NCBI RefSeq assembly: GCF_910592395.1
Contig: NC_088314.1
Span: forward strand, 5,704,001 to 5,768,000
DNA: 64,000 nucleotides
Reading direction: 5' to 3'
Origin: Lineus longissimus
Taxonomy: Eukaryota > Nemertea > Pilidiophora > Heteronemertea > Lineidae
Shown: piece after piece, positions 49,935 through 63,746 of the stretch
How the letters are laid out: every line of letters begins with the position of its first letter
Position numbering within the stretch: the first letter of the stretch is position 1
Program-made: the position numbers and the translations under genes
The notes under the pieces: generated by a model
Told to the model about the DNA's origin: nothing
The model's database searches: none
The model's input: only the letters and a program-made list of their open reading frames with translations

Positions 49935-52900
49935 TCAGAACAAGAAACCACGACATTTTTCGGCCCCACATTGACAGACAAGGCGGTGTTTCTTTGTCGG
50001 GGCAGCCTTCGAACCCGGAGCATATTGTCCGTATGAAACATCAGAACTGGCCTTGGACATAATAGAGGATACAGTCGACGCAGAATCATCACACGTCTGC
50101 CTGAGAGGAAGCAGGACGTCATCAGCAAGGGAGGACTTCAGAGGAGATGGCGGCAAGGGATTGGGAAGAGTGAATTCACCTTTTGTTGGTGAACTGGCAA
50201 GTGAATGTGTTGATGACGCAAACATTTTTGATGGTTCTCGAAGAAGTCGAGAAATTTCTGATTCGACCTCCACTGGACTACTTTTGGGTGTATGTGGCTT
50301 GATCATTGGCTGGTGGGTTTTTCGTGGTGAACATCGCTTGCTGGGCGAATTCGGCATTTGAAGGAGTTCTACCCCGAATTTCCTTGGTGAACAGCGCTTG
50401 ATAGGCGAGTACTGCTTTTTGGGTGATTTCGGAGGTGCTCCTCCATCCAAATGCTGACAAGGCAGGTTGGATTCCGTCATCACAACATCAGCAAAATTTG
50501 GCAATTTATGGTTGACGAACGAAGCTTCACTCTCCGTATCATCCATCTTTGAATCAACTTCTGATTCAGTAGCATCACCATTGTCTTCTAACGTTCCCAA
50601 TGATTGGTTCATGCTCTTATTATGTGCATCAACTGCAAGATAAATCACAAACATTAAAATAGTATAACAGACATGAATATCATGACAATTCACAAAATGA
50701 TAAGGTCAGATAAATTGCTTACTTTTCATCATGTAATCAAAGGTAAGTTCTTCCCCTTTGAGGATGTCCCTCGTCGAGAACAGTGCTATTCTTGGTAAGG
50801 AGGGGTCCAGGGTGTTGATCCATACTCCGTAAACTGCCATGTTGGGCTCACACTGAAACACATTAATATCATTATCATTATTCTAAGCATCATACAAAAT
50901 TCTTTTCTTTTGCTGGTCGGCGACAGGAGGTAGGAATCCACATCATATCGCATGTGTGTATTAGATCAAAAACAAAAATGAACCACAGCTTGTAGCCCTC
51001 CAAATTTCCAACAACTTGAACTGATTCCTAAGACAAGACAGCACAACCAACCAAGAAAGTTTACTAGAATTAAAATTTTAGTCGGAGCTTGAACAAATGT
51101 TACTTGACACATGTGATTGAGCTAGATATAAAAGATTTTAGTGTCCATTCAGTGAACACAACAGGGCAAGACTTGAAGATGTATGTTTCTAACAAGCTCA
51201 AAAACTTTCTTCAATACAACACTTGACTCACACTTACCGAGTGGTTTACAAAGTGCGAGACATTGCCATAGTTCCTGGCATCAACAGTAAATGGGTTGTC
51301 GCCATCATTGAAGTCTAGATCAAAGAGATAGGTCATACCCTCAGCATCATAGATATGTCCCCGACCCTCTGCCTCTTCACTCGTGATAACCTGAAAGTGA
51401 ATGTACAGGAGATGACGTTCAACATTGGATCCATTTCAGAATAAAAACTGTCCAATAGCTTGCACAGTTAAGATTTTGGCCTCCTGCAATTTCGATTTCT
51501 CATATAAAAGACTCACCTCTCCCACGTACTCCATGACAAATGTCCCCTTTTTGATTTTCTGAAGGGCCTTTACTCCCCAACCTCGATTTTCCGTCCTGAA
51601 GATAGCAACCTTGAATTTCCGACCAAGTTGCACGACCCGATTAGGACAATCAACTCCACATCTGCATCGTTTGTTGCACTCGTATATAGGTGTACCTGGT
51701 GGTACTCGGACTCGTTTGTGTCGGTAATAGGGGAATTCAGTGCCCATATTTGCTGGACAACATTGTTTTCTATCAAATAAGCAGTCATTGCATTCACAAC
51801 CAACGAGTGGGTCCTGTGGTATTGTTATTCCTTCACCTTCGATATAGTCGCTGATGAAGGTGAAATGGGCAGGGGGTCCCTCCAAGTCAACATCATTGAT
51901 GATAGATATTTTTGCTGGGTCTGTGTTGATATCATTGATTTTATCTTCCCACATTTTTAATGCTTTCAGGACGTCCGACTTGGCGCTTTTATATGCTTTA
52001 GTGTTCTTGTTTGCATAATTGGGAGCACGTTTTAACTTTTTGAGAACAGGTCTCTTCCCTTGTTTTCCATTCAGTGACTTCACCAATCCTTCGTTTATGA
52101 TCTTCTGCACACACTGCATGCCAATTTCTGAGGGCTTCACACGTAGGAACATCAATGGGGAGATGTCCCCAGCGAAACGTAAAAGCTTCTGAAATAATTC
52201 ATCCAAGCGTGCCTTTCGCGTGTCCGTGTCCTCCAACTGGTTCAACTTGCGCTTGATACCTCTTCCCTTCAAGTTATCATTGTATTCTTGTACAATAACA
52301 GGGCAGTTGAGGTTATCCTCGGGTTCCCACGTGTTATGGGAGCTGCTCCATCCTCGCCACTTGATACGGTAGAATTTGTTCCCATCCTGGAAACACAAAG
52401 TAACAAGAGAGCAAAAACACTGTTTCTTTTTTTGATTCATCATAAGATTTGGTGGTGATCTGCCATGACAAGTAAAAAATCAAAACGATGAGATACCTAT
52501 CTAGACTAGAGGCAGGGGAATCTGAGGATACTTACTTCATCCGAATAGTGGTCAACTATTGTTTCAACTTCAAAGTCTTCATCATTGTCCCACTTGATGT
52601 CACCATTGTCGACCACTGAAAAAGGAAGGAAAACTGAAAATAAATCTTTCTGAGGCGTTCAAAGTGGGTTTAAATAATGATGATGGAAGGTCAGTGGTCC
52701 TGGAACAAACTGACCCCAACCCAAGGGGAAGGCAAGGCCAAGCCCTTCGGTTAGTCGGTGAGATGAACCTTACATTACTTTTTGAGGAGTGGAGGGACGC
52801 ATGTTAGGCAATGCCATAACCCCTTGTGACCATTTTTTTCAAGGTGAAACCCATGGCTGGTCAGCGCCCAAAAAACTTTTGTCGAAATGCACACACACGC

Positions 52901-53169
52901 GTGCACTGTGGCCTACATTACGTACATTTTCCAATCAACTTCTGTGCAGTGTGTGGACCAAGTTTCTTTAGAGTTTGATACACCATGAACTTATTGGTCT
53001 CATCCGACAACTTTATGTCTGATGTTTTGCATAATTTTTCTAGTTCAACCAGGCCTGAGAGGCAGGACACCCGTAGTTCAGGTTCAGTCTCAAAATCAGA
53101 GTCGGAATCATCGCTTAAACAACTTTCTTCACGGGATGCAGAGATCCCAAAATTCGCGCTTGTCGCCAT
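49935..53169 (-). CDS. SUV39H1: Histone H3K9 methyltransferase SUV39H1
   Basis: Six exons: 53169-52926, 52615-52536, 52386-51517, 51390-51238, 50852-50723 and 50632-49935; 724 residues (human SUV39H1: 412). The chromodomain spans exons 2-3 ([32 protein letters not shown]). Pre-SET zinc cysteines start at [16 protein letters not shown] and continue [20 protein letters not shown] begins [22 protein letters not shown] and holds the catalytic [18 protein letters not shown] and [10 protein letters not shown]. Post-SET is [13 protein letters not shown] at the C-terminus. All elements of an active H3K9 tri-methylase of heterochromatin are present. Two expansions stand out: a Lys-rich linker between chromodomain and pre-SET, and about 220 residues between SET and post-SET, where vertebrates have about 25, containing many SPKK-like motifs. 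The gene is not fused to eIF2-gamma as it is in many insects. It lies head-to-head with GDI. Confidence 0.95.
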
Positions 53170-54377
53170 TTCTATTTCAAGCCCACTGATTGGTCATTGA
53201 AAATCACGTGACAAAACAGTGTCCGGATTGTACACAGGGTGAGTCAAAAACATTACCATCTTAAGGTGCTTGTACAGTTTGTATCAAAAAAGATGATGTG
53301 ATTAGTAAGCAGGTCGGCTTCGAGATTTTGGTCATGGGGGTTCTTTTAATCTTATATCAAATTTGAAAAACTACAATTTTGGTGACGTGACTACCCCTGG
53401 ACCCCCTAAAATTAAATATGTTTCAGACATATTGATCTCTGACTCTGGTATTGTCATTGCAAACATACTTGTGCATGCTTTACAAAGTCTTATATTTCTG
53501 ATACTTTTACAAAGTGATCTCTAATATAATATGATCACTCCGACATGTGTCTCATTACCAAGCCAAATTCAGACTGATTAAATCCTCTGGAAATAAAATT
53601 GTAAGATTGAGGTTGTCATCCCTTGGCTCCACCTGGCCACACAATTCATTTTCATTTATTTTGTACAATCTACCATGCTCATAGCAGCAGGAAATATAGG
53701 GCCGAACAAGCAGTCTATATGTCTATATGGCTAGAGGAAAAGAGACTCGCATGACCTGGTGCTGTCCATGACACAAGATGTGGTTTTATTATAGAGTTGA
53801 CTATTTCGTTAGCGGAATAAATCAACTGTTACACCAACATGAGCATTCCACATTTTAGCTCAAACCTGTCATTTTAAAGACCACGCCCCCCTTACCAAAG
53901 GAATATCTTTTTACGTTATTCACATTCATCTAGATACAAAATACCTGTATATGATAATCGATAAACATATTTTCCAATTAATCAAACTTAGTGTCCATTG
54001 ATTTTGTCCAGTAACTCAATTTTGAATTCGCAGAAAGTTGTTCCATCGACGATCCCCTGACGACCGCATCACTAATTGCTAAATGAATTATCATTACGTG
54101 GTGAAACCTGAGCGTAATTTCGACAATTACTACCATAAATTAGCTATAATACTATAAGAACTAGTCTTATTTTTGTTATAATGGTAAACCCCAATAATTT
54201 GTTGAATTACGTTTGAGTCCAAACTGACCTAGCATTTGTGGACTACTTCCTTTGGCGAATCTATATCAATTATCTCATTTTGGTACTTCGCCGTGAAGCC
54301 ATCTTGGATTCTCCATTTGACGTTTTTCGTGATCTGTGTTCACTCACCTTGTTATTTTGATTGTTTGAAGTGCAGTC
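53170..54377. promoter_or_regulatory. 1.2-kb divergent region between SUV39H1 (-) and GDI (+)
   Basis: No coding exon is supported. A CCAAGATGGC (YY1-like) motif on the minus strand lies at 54304-54295, about 75 bases before the GDI start codon. The minus frame 54692-54270 overlaps GDI exon 1 antisense and is rejected as a gene. Confidence 0.45.
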
Positions 54378-57300
54378 ATGGATGAAGAATATGATGTAAT
54401 CGTTCTTGGCACCGGCCTGAAGGTATTGAACAATAATTAACATAAGAATGCGCCTTTTATTTGCGGGTAGTTCAATGAAAAAGAACCGGTCTGTAGTGTT
54501 GGGACTGCGTGATGTGATGTCATCAGTGATCTCCAATGGCAGATGGGTCAATTGGGATGGATGACTCGCCCAGCATCGTGAAGTCATCTTCACTGTTTCA
54601 CGACTTATTGCAGCAGGACAGGATGAGGACCAGCAGTGCATTTCACAATAGGCCAATGCATCAACTACTCCAAATAAAGCTGGTTGTTCCACTCGATATA
54701 GTATATATTCAGTATACAGTTATCGCTCGTTAATAAATACTCCGGAGAAGGCCCCCGGGCCGGCCACCCCCTCCCCAAAAAATTAACGGCACGATGCCAC
54801 AGCCTACAGGCTTATGGCGCAAGATGAACAATCCAGTTGGCCAGTAATCTTCCGCATCCAGACTTTCTTCAGTAACTTACTCGTTATAATAATTGAGACA
54901 TTTCTCTTTTTCAGGAATGTATTTTGAGCGGCATTTCATCTGTAGAGAAGAAGAAAGTCCTGCACATGGACAGGAACAAATATTACGGTGGTGACAGTGC
55001 ATCAATTTCACCGCTTGAAGATGTAAGTTCGGCACAATTACTTGTTTTACCTATTAACTTGATTGTGACATTGTCTCTTGATTGTGATGCTGTGTCGTGA
55101 TTGTGGTCACTTGTTGGCCATCCGCAACAACATTTGATGATATTATGACACCACTTAAGTTTGGTTCTATTTCTTTCCACTACTGGAACTAGTAATATTT
55201 TGTTCTGCAATATCCAATGCCGGGATCCAATGCTGTAACTTGAATCGCTTGACTTTGTGTATCCCAGAGAAAACTTCATGTTGCAATAAGCAAGGGATAC
55301 CTTAACTGTTTTGCATTGATAGTTAGCCATCATTATTTCATTCCTTATTTTATTTGCAGTTATGGGAATACTTCAAAGAGAAGCCAGAGAAAATCAAAAT
55401 GGAAAAATATGGGCGTGGTCGAGATTGGAATGTTGACCTCATTCCTAAGTTTCTTATGGTCAGTGGTAAGTACAATGTATTGGACCCATGGAAGTAAGGG
55501 GAAAGAATTGTTTTGGTGCCATGAATTCTGTCAGGGCAACATTTTTATTAAGAAAAGATGGTCAGGTTTTTGCAGTTACTGTGAGTGATAGTGCCACATG
55601 ATTCAATTTACAAACTTCATACAGTGTATCCAAGGGGAGCAGCTATTTCACGAGTGCTTGGTATTGTAACAGTTTTTATCTCCTCAACTTTTAGGTCAGC
55701 TGGTAAAGCTCCTCATTTATACTGGTGTGACAAAGTACTTGGAGTTCAAGGGAATTGATGGAAGCTATGTGTACCAAGGTGAAGGCATGATATTCAAGGT
55801 TCCATCGAATGAGAAAGAGGCCCTTTCCTCTAGTAAGTATTGATGATCGACTAATACAACAATATTGTATAATCATCTACTTACTAATTCACTTGCACGT
55901 GTGAATAATGTTCCATTTGCATTTTACCCGGACCAAGATGTTCGACTCGAGTGCCTTCTATTGTTCATAGTTCTCTCAGTTTTGGAAGTAAAGCAATGCC
56001 CTCCATTTCTAAAAAGCTCTCCCTTTAGAATTGCAGGACGCTTGTACAAGGTGTTAAAAGTTGCCGTTGAACTTCGAAAAAATGATTTTAGTTCTGCCCA
56101 GAAAGTTTTTTCAAGTTTTGAGTTGTTTGGGAAAGTGTTCTGATGATTGCTTGTTAAAAGCCATATCTATTTGTTTTAGATCTAATGGGCATGATGGAAA
56201 AGAGGCGATTCAAGAACTTCCTATGCTATGTGACCTTGTTCAATGAGGAGGATCCTGCTACATTTGATGGGGTTGACCCTGGAAAAACAACCACTAAGGA
56301 ATTGTATGACAAGTTTGGGTTGGAGCAGAACACGGCTGATTTCACTGGACATGCAATTGCACTTTATTTAGATGATTCGTAAGTTGAGCAAATTTGAAAT
56401 TGCATTCTGATCAGTCCTGCTCTTTTGTCCTCCAACAGCAAAGAAGAGGCAAATATGATGTGACTTGTAGCTTGTTACATTTTAGTACTGTTGGGGTTAA
56501 AATTATTTGTGTTGGAGTGTATGACATGATGATAATGGCCATCTCATTACCTGAATTTTTCTTTCTAATTCTTCTCTTGTAGATATATGGATAAACCTTG
56601 CCTAGAAACTATCAAAAGGATAAAATTGTACTATGAATCTCTAGCAAGGTATGGCAAGTCACCATATCTGTATCCCTTGTATGGTCTAGGAGAATTACCA
56701 CAGGGCTTTGCCAGGTGAGTCATCAAATTGTTGTGGTTCATTTGCAATGATATACAAATTTTTTGATGCAAAGAAATCAGAGCTGTCAACTTGACTTGAA
56801 TCTGTGAACCTCTGAGGCAACCAACCTCTTATTGCACTGAGCAATATCTAATAAAGTGTTCATTGTAAGAGGTAAATGTTCATATTCTGATTTTGCAGGC
56901 TTTCTGCTGTTTTTGGAGGGACCTACATGTTAAACAAACCGGTTGATGAAATTGTGATGGAGAATGGTCAAGTTGTAGGAGTGAAGTCTGAAGGAAAGGT
57001 TGCCAAATGTAAGGCTGTTATCTGTGATCCATCATATGCTCCGGACGGTTGCATCAAGAAGGTCGGACAGGTATGCACTTATATTTTCTTTCTCCACTTT
57101 CCATTTAGCTACCAAAAAGTGGAGGGAATTGTTCTCAGCCAGTGCTGTCATAAGTGAAACCAATCTTGTGATATCTTGCTCCACGACCAGGTGAACTTCC
57201 CCATCTTGGTTTAAGGCATTTATAATTGACTAACCAGCTCTTGAAATACTTAAACTTGTGCGACTAGCAAAAAAAGAAGTAGGAAACTTCAGAAATATTC

Positions 57301-58890
57301 ATCAACACCAGATCAGTAATAAAGGCTTTTGCAGGACCCTAACTTGAATAGATTAGATTAATAATTATTATGATTAATGCCTAAGGATATCCTATAAAGC
57401 ATCCCCAGTGAAGAAGTAAAATTGGGTGTGGTATTTGTGTGATGACATCAAGGTCACAGTCAAGGTTGCCCACTGATAAAACATCTCTACTTCAATTTCA
57501 GGTTGTTCGAGCCATCTGCCTTCTTAAGAATCGCATTCCTGAAACTGGTGACAACGAATCTTGTCAAATCATAATTCCACAGATTCAAGCAAATCGCAAA
57601 TCTGGTAAGTCTCTGCTGTTTGTTTCCTACTGAAGATCAAAATTTGCATCGATTCATGATATCCATCACTGGCAACATTCCTGTTTGCTGTGTATTTTTC
57701 TGGTTTGATTTGTGGTGGTTCAGCTTTGATTTATGATTGTTATCACCAAACAAAACTGTTTGGGTGATACAAAAGTAAAGCTTGTTGGGTTTCTTCTAAT
57801 AGGTCAGGTATAGGGTAATTGGCCCTGTTTTAAAAGTAGAAAAGTGTCATGGAATCTAAAGTTCAATGCAAAGCTGTTGATTTTCAAAAGTGTAATCTTA
57901 CATGTGAACTCTTTCAGATATATATGTGTGTTGTGTGTCTGGGGCACACCAAGTTGCGAATCAAGAATACTACCTTGCCATAGTAAGCACAACTGTAGAA
58001 ACTGATCACCCAGAAGAAGAACTAATGCCTGGGCTTCAATTACTTGGACCTATTGAAAAGAAGTGAGTATGACTGCTGTCCGTTCACCTTCAACTGGGGA
58101 AACAAGACTTGACTTTATGTTGCACTCTTCGAGCTTAGCTCCACATCACCAGTTATCGGTACTGTGTACGCTCTGGCCTTTAGTATTGTAATGGTTCATG
58201 TCAATATGGTGCATACAGCATTATGTATCATAGTACATTTCGTCATGACATCATCAGGCCAAAATTTTGGTCTACCAGAGCTTGCGACATCTCATGTCAA
58301 ACCGAATTATTGTGTAGCATAGTAAAGTGGTTAAGTCCAATGCTAGTAGAAATCAAGCATCTAATTGCAAAATGAGATGTCAGCCTCTACAACTGTGGAA
58401 GGCCAACTGGAGAACTAACCCAAGCAGCTCCCGGCACACCAAGGCTCTTACCATAGCACCATATGTCCCATTTATCTTTTCCAGATTTGTTGCAGTTTGT
58501 GACCTCTTTGAGCCAACTGATGATGGCACTCAGTCTAAGGTAAGAAGAGAAGACAGTCGTATCTATGGTCGCTGTGGTACTGGGACATCACTACTATTTC
58601 CGATATCTGTAAAGTGACCAGTGATTTTTTTTCAACTACTGAGCAGCAGCCTGTCTAAAGTAAGTTTTTTATGGTGTTTGAGTAATACTGACTAATCAAC
58701 AAAAGTGCTGGGTGCTGTAGAAATCTCAAGTATTTTTTGTTGGTTTCAGCTTTTCATATCGACTTCCTACGATGCCACAACCCATTTCGAAACAACGTGC
58801 ACAGATGTTTTGGATATCTACAAGAGAATGATGGGAAAAGATCTGGATTATTCTTCTATCACAACACCATCAGAGGAGTGCCCACAGTAA
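54378..58890 (+). CDS. GDI: Rab GDP dissociation inhibitor (GDI alpha/beta orthologue)
   Basis: Eleven exons in phase: 54378-54422, 54915-55022, 55360-55465, 55695-55832, 56180-56378, 56583-56714, 56899-57070, 57502-57604, 57918-58062, 58485-58539 and 58750-58890; 447 residues, the same as human GDI1. GDI extracts GDP-bound prenylated Rabs from membranes and keeps them soluble. The N-terminal nucleotide-fold-like segment [20 protein letters not shown], the sequence-conserved region [19 protein letters not shown], the Rab-binding-platform segment [16 protein letters not shown] and [20 protein letters not shown] are all intact. The C-terminus ends [12 protein letters not shown] and has no prenylation box, as expected of a soluble GDI. 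The absence of large inserts argues for GDI rather than REP/CHM. Several poly(A) signals follow (59992-59997, then others to about 62060), so the 3' UTR end is uncertain. Confidence 0.97.
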
Positions 58891-61800
58891 CCTAGTCTTG
58901 TCAGTGTACAGCTGAGTTGCCCAGCCTTGGCTCTTCTAGCCAGAGTGATAGGAACATGAGTTTTATGTGGTTGATGTTGTGTAGTGTGACGCTCAGAGAG
59001 CTGATGGGGTTGGAGATATGTGGGATAGCAAGATTGGGTTCATTGCTTCCAATGTATGATATTGTGTACTAGAGATGCACAAAGGAGCCTGGGGCTATTT
59101 TGCTTGTCATTTGATTCCCAAAGCTGAATTATTGTTAATTGGAGCAGTGATCAAGCTTTGATTTTTGATGGTCTGAAAAGGTGATAGGTTCTACAATTGA
59201 AATTTTGTCAGCTGTTTGATAGTTACATAGTACACACTAAATCTTCCACTAAGCTATTTGAAAGAGAATGTGAGACAACTTTCAGTGTTACAGGAGAGGC
59301 TGAGGAAAGGATGTTTTGTGTGACAAAAAGAAAATTTACTGTCTCTGCAAGTCGGGCAGTCTAGATGTATTCATGATGTTGTTGAGCACAGACATTTTGG
59401 TCATATATTTACAAAGTGCTTATCGAGTCAATATAGTCTATGTCAGTGTACTTATGCCTTAATGGAAACAACAGTAACAAGCATTGTTTTGATGCTTCTT
59501 TGTGCTTTTTTGCCAAATAGGTGTTCACATCAGATTTTTGCATTATATCCTAAAAGCGCTGTTCACGTGATATTAGAACCAGCTCTGTCAGTAATATGGC
59601 ACCTACATGTAACTGGAGTTTAACTCTCTTGCTTGGTGATTTGTTAACGAAATACGAAATATGTGAAAATTTGTTTAGTAAAGGATACAAGCATATCGTG
59701 TTAAGGTATCTTAGCGGCAGGATTCTTAGGACCACCATGACTGACTGGAGTTCAAGTAGTCGCCTTTTATTCTTTTAAAGATTACATTGTAACATTTTGT
59801 TTTATTTTGTTATTGCTAAATGTCTGGTATGGTTGCAGAGTAGTTGCTATTACTAAGGTGCTTGAATAATGCAGTTGGGATGTGCACAAGTTTTAGCATC
59901 CCTCCTTTTGTGGGGAGTCAAGGATCTGAGTATCAATTTGAGGGCGGGAAAGTTTTACCGAGACTCATGTCTTGGCTTTTGAGCCGTGTATAATAAAGTA
60001 TCTGGAGTAGTTGCTTTTTCCTTGCATCTAATAATGCTGTGCTGCCTCTGGTGTTCACCCAGTGGTCACATTTTCAGACAAACTTAAAATGTAAATGAAT
60101 TTCGTATTAAAATGGTTCTATCCCTCTTTCCTGTTACAAAAAATAAAACTACCAAAATGTGTTGAACTCCTTGTCTTTGAGGATTCAAACGTTCAAGTTT
60201 CAAAGAAGGAGTCCTCTGAGAAAAACGGCAAACCAAAATTTATATCTTCACACAAACAAAATAGAGGGAAGGACTGCACCCTTTAAGAATTAATGCCGAC
60301 ATTTCACAAGTCCCCGCTGTGCCGAGTGCTTGTACTTAGTGTATGAATTTCTGATGACTGTCGGAAGTGAAATATTTCTTGGTCAACTTGGTTTTTAGCT
60401 ACAGTTGTTTTACAAGACAATGACAATCTGTATATCTAGATCTGTATATTTTGTTATCACTTCATGACATCTATTTTCAGTGTTGTATGTATTTAGTACA
60501 AAGTTTTCCTTTTTTTGAAAGAAAATCTGTCGGAATTGTTGCATAATTTAGTTGCCACGTAAATGGTGAAGAGAGAATTTTTCTTTGGTGCTTTATAGTT
60601 CTTAGATTTTTGGTGCTTTTGTATTACATGTTCAAATCAGAGATGCTGGTCTCCACAAAACTTAAATAAATGGCGTATTGCAAAGATGAAGATTTAGGTT
60701 GAAAATGTTTTGCATTTATTCATTGATTTATGTGCAATTCATATTATTGCTATTGTGCTAATCAAAGATCTTTCTAACTTGCACTTGGAGTTTAAAACAT
60801 TGAATGGCTTCAGAAATCAACGCTCACTATTTGTAAATTGAAAGTATTCATATTCTGTGAATATTTTGCTATGCATGTTCACTTAAAAACATGATTAGAC
60901 CTGCAGTAGTTTGTAAATTTAGGGTCAAACTGACTATAGTCTATCATGAATGTAGATTCTTGAAAAATGGCAGAGCTATGCTGTAATTTCCCAAGTCACT
61001 ATTTTTGACATCTAATAACAGCAATTTTCTTAACTTGAAAAAGACCTTTGGTACCAAATGTTTACCAAAAACTTATACTTCAGACCTGGAATGAATGGGT
61101 TTTGGTGTTACATTTGTGAAATGAGAACATACCACATTTAAGTCTATACTGTGATTTTGTGCTTAAATTTCCATTAGATTTCTTTCATAGATCTGTTTTT
61201 ATTTACAATTTCATTATGCATTTCAGAACGTTTGTTATATTTGTTAGTGATTTGAACTGTCCCCAGCTGTTCTACGTTGTTGCCTCTGCTTGTCCGAAAT
61301 ACTACAGCCTTTGGGTGCTTTGTTTGTTGAGCCCAGAGACGGATAGGCACTGGCTGATGCTCTGGCCCTTCCCCTTCATTGTCAGTCAAGCTCCTACACT
61401 CGTATCAATGCACTGATAATGCGTCTAGACAGTGCCAAGTAAGACATCCCTCTTGTCCGATTGGCTGTTTTCTATGTAAAACTAGGAGTCGAACGTCCCT
61501 TCTTAATATCCAGTTACTTTTAGAGTGTGTGCTTAGTTCTTTTTCAACATTCCACAAGGCAGAATTCCAATCATTAAAAACTTAAGCATTGGATGCCATG
61601 ACGATTGTTTGCCTGGTAATAATTCAAAGCCCTTGATCTGTACCCCCCCCCCTTCTGTTCCTATTTATTGCAGGCATTTACTCAAGTTGTAACAACTGAT
61701 ACGCTTTAGACATATTTTTTTATCAATGTTAATAAATTGTCACCATCTGTATTTTGTCTGACACCTGCTTTTGGCTCTCAGTGAGATATAATTTATTGCT

Positions 61801-63730
61801 TTTAAAACCTGTATCTTTCTATACACAATTTATCTATACATATACATAATAACTGATCAAAGTCTGTCAAGTTATCTGGCACATAATCGTTATTAGTGTT
61901 GTGTGACGCATAAAAAATCAGAGCACTCATAAAGTATAAGATGAGGGGAATTGTCCTCAAGCCTGTCTTTCTTAGGATATCGAATCTGTCTATGTACATC
62001 TGCCCCCCATTGCATGCTAGTAAGAAGCATTGGCATTGGCAAAACTTCATGCCTGTTTTAATAAAGCCTTTAACTTCAAACTTAAATCACTGGTCGGTTT
62101 GGCTTTTGTTCGTCAGCACCACCTGGACTCGTCCACAGGTAATGACAAAGGGACTCTACAAAACAGTCATTTGATACCTTCAGTTTGGGCACTAAAGTTG
62201 TGAATACTAGGTACAAGTGTAGGACAGGTCTCCTGTTCCAGCCCACGAGGAACAGGCATGATGTTTTTTCCAATACATTTCTCAATGTATTTCTGCATTT
62301 TAATCGGCTGAATCATCTAACATGGTCAGCATTCTGTGTACACTCCCCTGTCTGGACCAATGAGGTTGATTATAGCTTTACATGTATAGCGTGGAAGATA
62401 ATTTGTACTGCCTATATTTTCTACATGTTCTATATTTTCAATGGCTGAAGTAAATATGTTGTTAAAATGGAACTTGTTTGATGGTTTTGTCACCTTATTT
62501 TCAAAAGCACTGATTGGCTGAAATCCTGGAGCTGGTTGTTTTTGAGATAATCAGTTATAAGATGCCAAACCCACCATCCATATACTTGTGTGTTCCATTA
62601 AAATTTTCTGTAAGGTTGCCAGTCATTATGCATTGGCAAGTTTGCTTAACAGTGTAATTAATTGGTTGGCGTAGTTGGCTCTCAATCACTACATAACATT
62701 ATATTTTGGCCAAAACTACACCTCGACCTATGGTGGTTGGTTTGTATGGTAGTGAAATGTATTAATGCACCTAGGACAAGAGATGTGGATCATGTTGGGT
62801 CTTGAAATGAAAGGGTGTTTCATGAAAGGAAGTGATTTTGGATGGAATTAATGTTTATCCTTGATGAAATGCCTTTCTATATGGTTTATGCTAAACTTGT
62901 ATATCAGGTCCATCATTGCCGCACGGGGCATTGATAGATTTCAGATTCTCTATCCTATGTTAGCAGGTTGTCCAAATTCTGGCGAAATTTCTTCTCAGTC
63001 TTAGGCGGTTCTATACTCCATGTGTACTTTCTTTAGATCATGGTTAGTGACCACTGGGGTAGAAAGATGTGCATAAAAGACTTCTTCAATTACTCACCTG
63101 TAGTGCAGTTTATGTAGATGGAATAAAACATCATTATGCCCAAAAAATTGTGTCTCTGTTGATGTTATTTTAACTAAAACATGTGTGAGCAAGCTAAATG
63201 ACAGCATAGTTACACAAGTTGTTGTTACTTGATTTATCAGAGGATTTTCCCCCGGAGAGAGTAAGATCACTTCTGCTAGAGGAAGAGACAATGTCACAAC
63301 CTAGACTCCCCCTGAAGAATACTGAGGTTATATGATAGTATAACAGAAATAATATATGAGGGATGATCTCTTCACTCCATTATCATTATTTCTTGTATGA
63401 AATGGACACGACATGGTCACAATTTGATGAAGTCGATAATGATTTTCGAGAGACCAAGTCACAGCCTTCTTATTCTAATGTCCTGATCACAATGTTACTC
63501 TCACAAGACATGAGTTCCTGCAATCTTTTCAGTGTTATTCATTATGTGACAAAGTAGGGATTCCAGAGATAATTTTGACACTAAATTCATCTGAAACATC
63601 AAAGAATATCATATGAATTATGATGGTCAAAATCAAAGACACAATCAGCTAAAATGTTTAGACCTGATGCCCATGACAAATCCCATGTGCGTCGACGAAA
63701 TGGAGGCTCATCCGGGTCTTTGTCTTCAAC
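58891..63730. other. GDI 3' UTR and intergenic DNA
   Basis: Poly(A) signals occur at 59992-59997 and near 60664, 61728 and 62060, so GDI may have alternative 3' ends. A C tract lies at about 61643-61652. I find no exon with splice support and no tRNA. Confidence 0.5.
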
Positions 63731-63746
63731 ATGGCGGCCGATGGAG
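63731..63746 (+). CDS. Possible first coding exon of the next gene (very tentative)
   Basis: The ATG at 63731 sits in a perfect 12-base TISU consensus (CAACATGGCGGC). It reads MAADG and meets a possible donor after 63746 (GGAG|GTTCGT). The surrounding DNA is locally GC-rich. Without the following exon the product cannot be named. Confidence 0.25.

Noticed and set aside
49935-53169. Fusion of SUV39H1 with eIF2-gamma, known from many insects
   Set aside because: The first exon here encodes a short acidic N-terminus and runs directly into the chromodomain exons; no GTPase sequence is present.
54270-54692. 140-residue minus-strand ORF
   Set aside because: It is antisense to GDI exon 1 and its intron, with no recognisable domain.
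54378-58890. Rab escort protein (REP/CHM) instead of GDI
   Set aside because: The length of 447 residues and the absence of the large REP inserts fit GDI.
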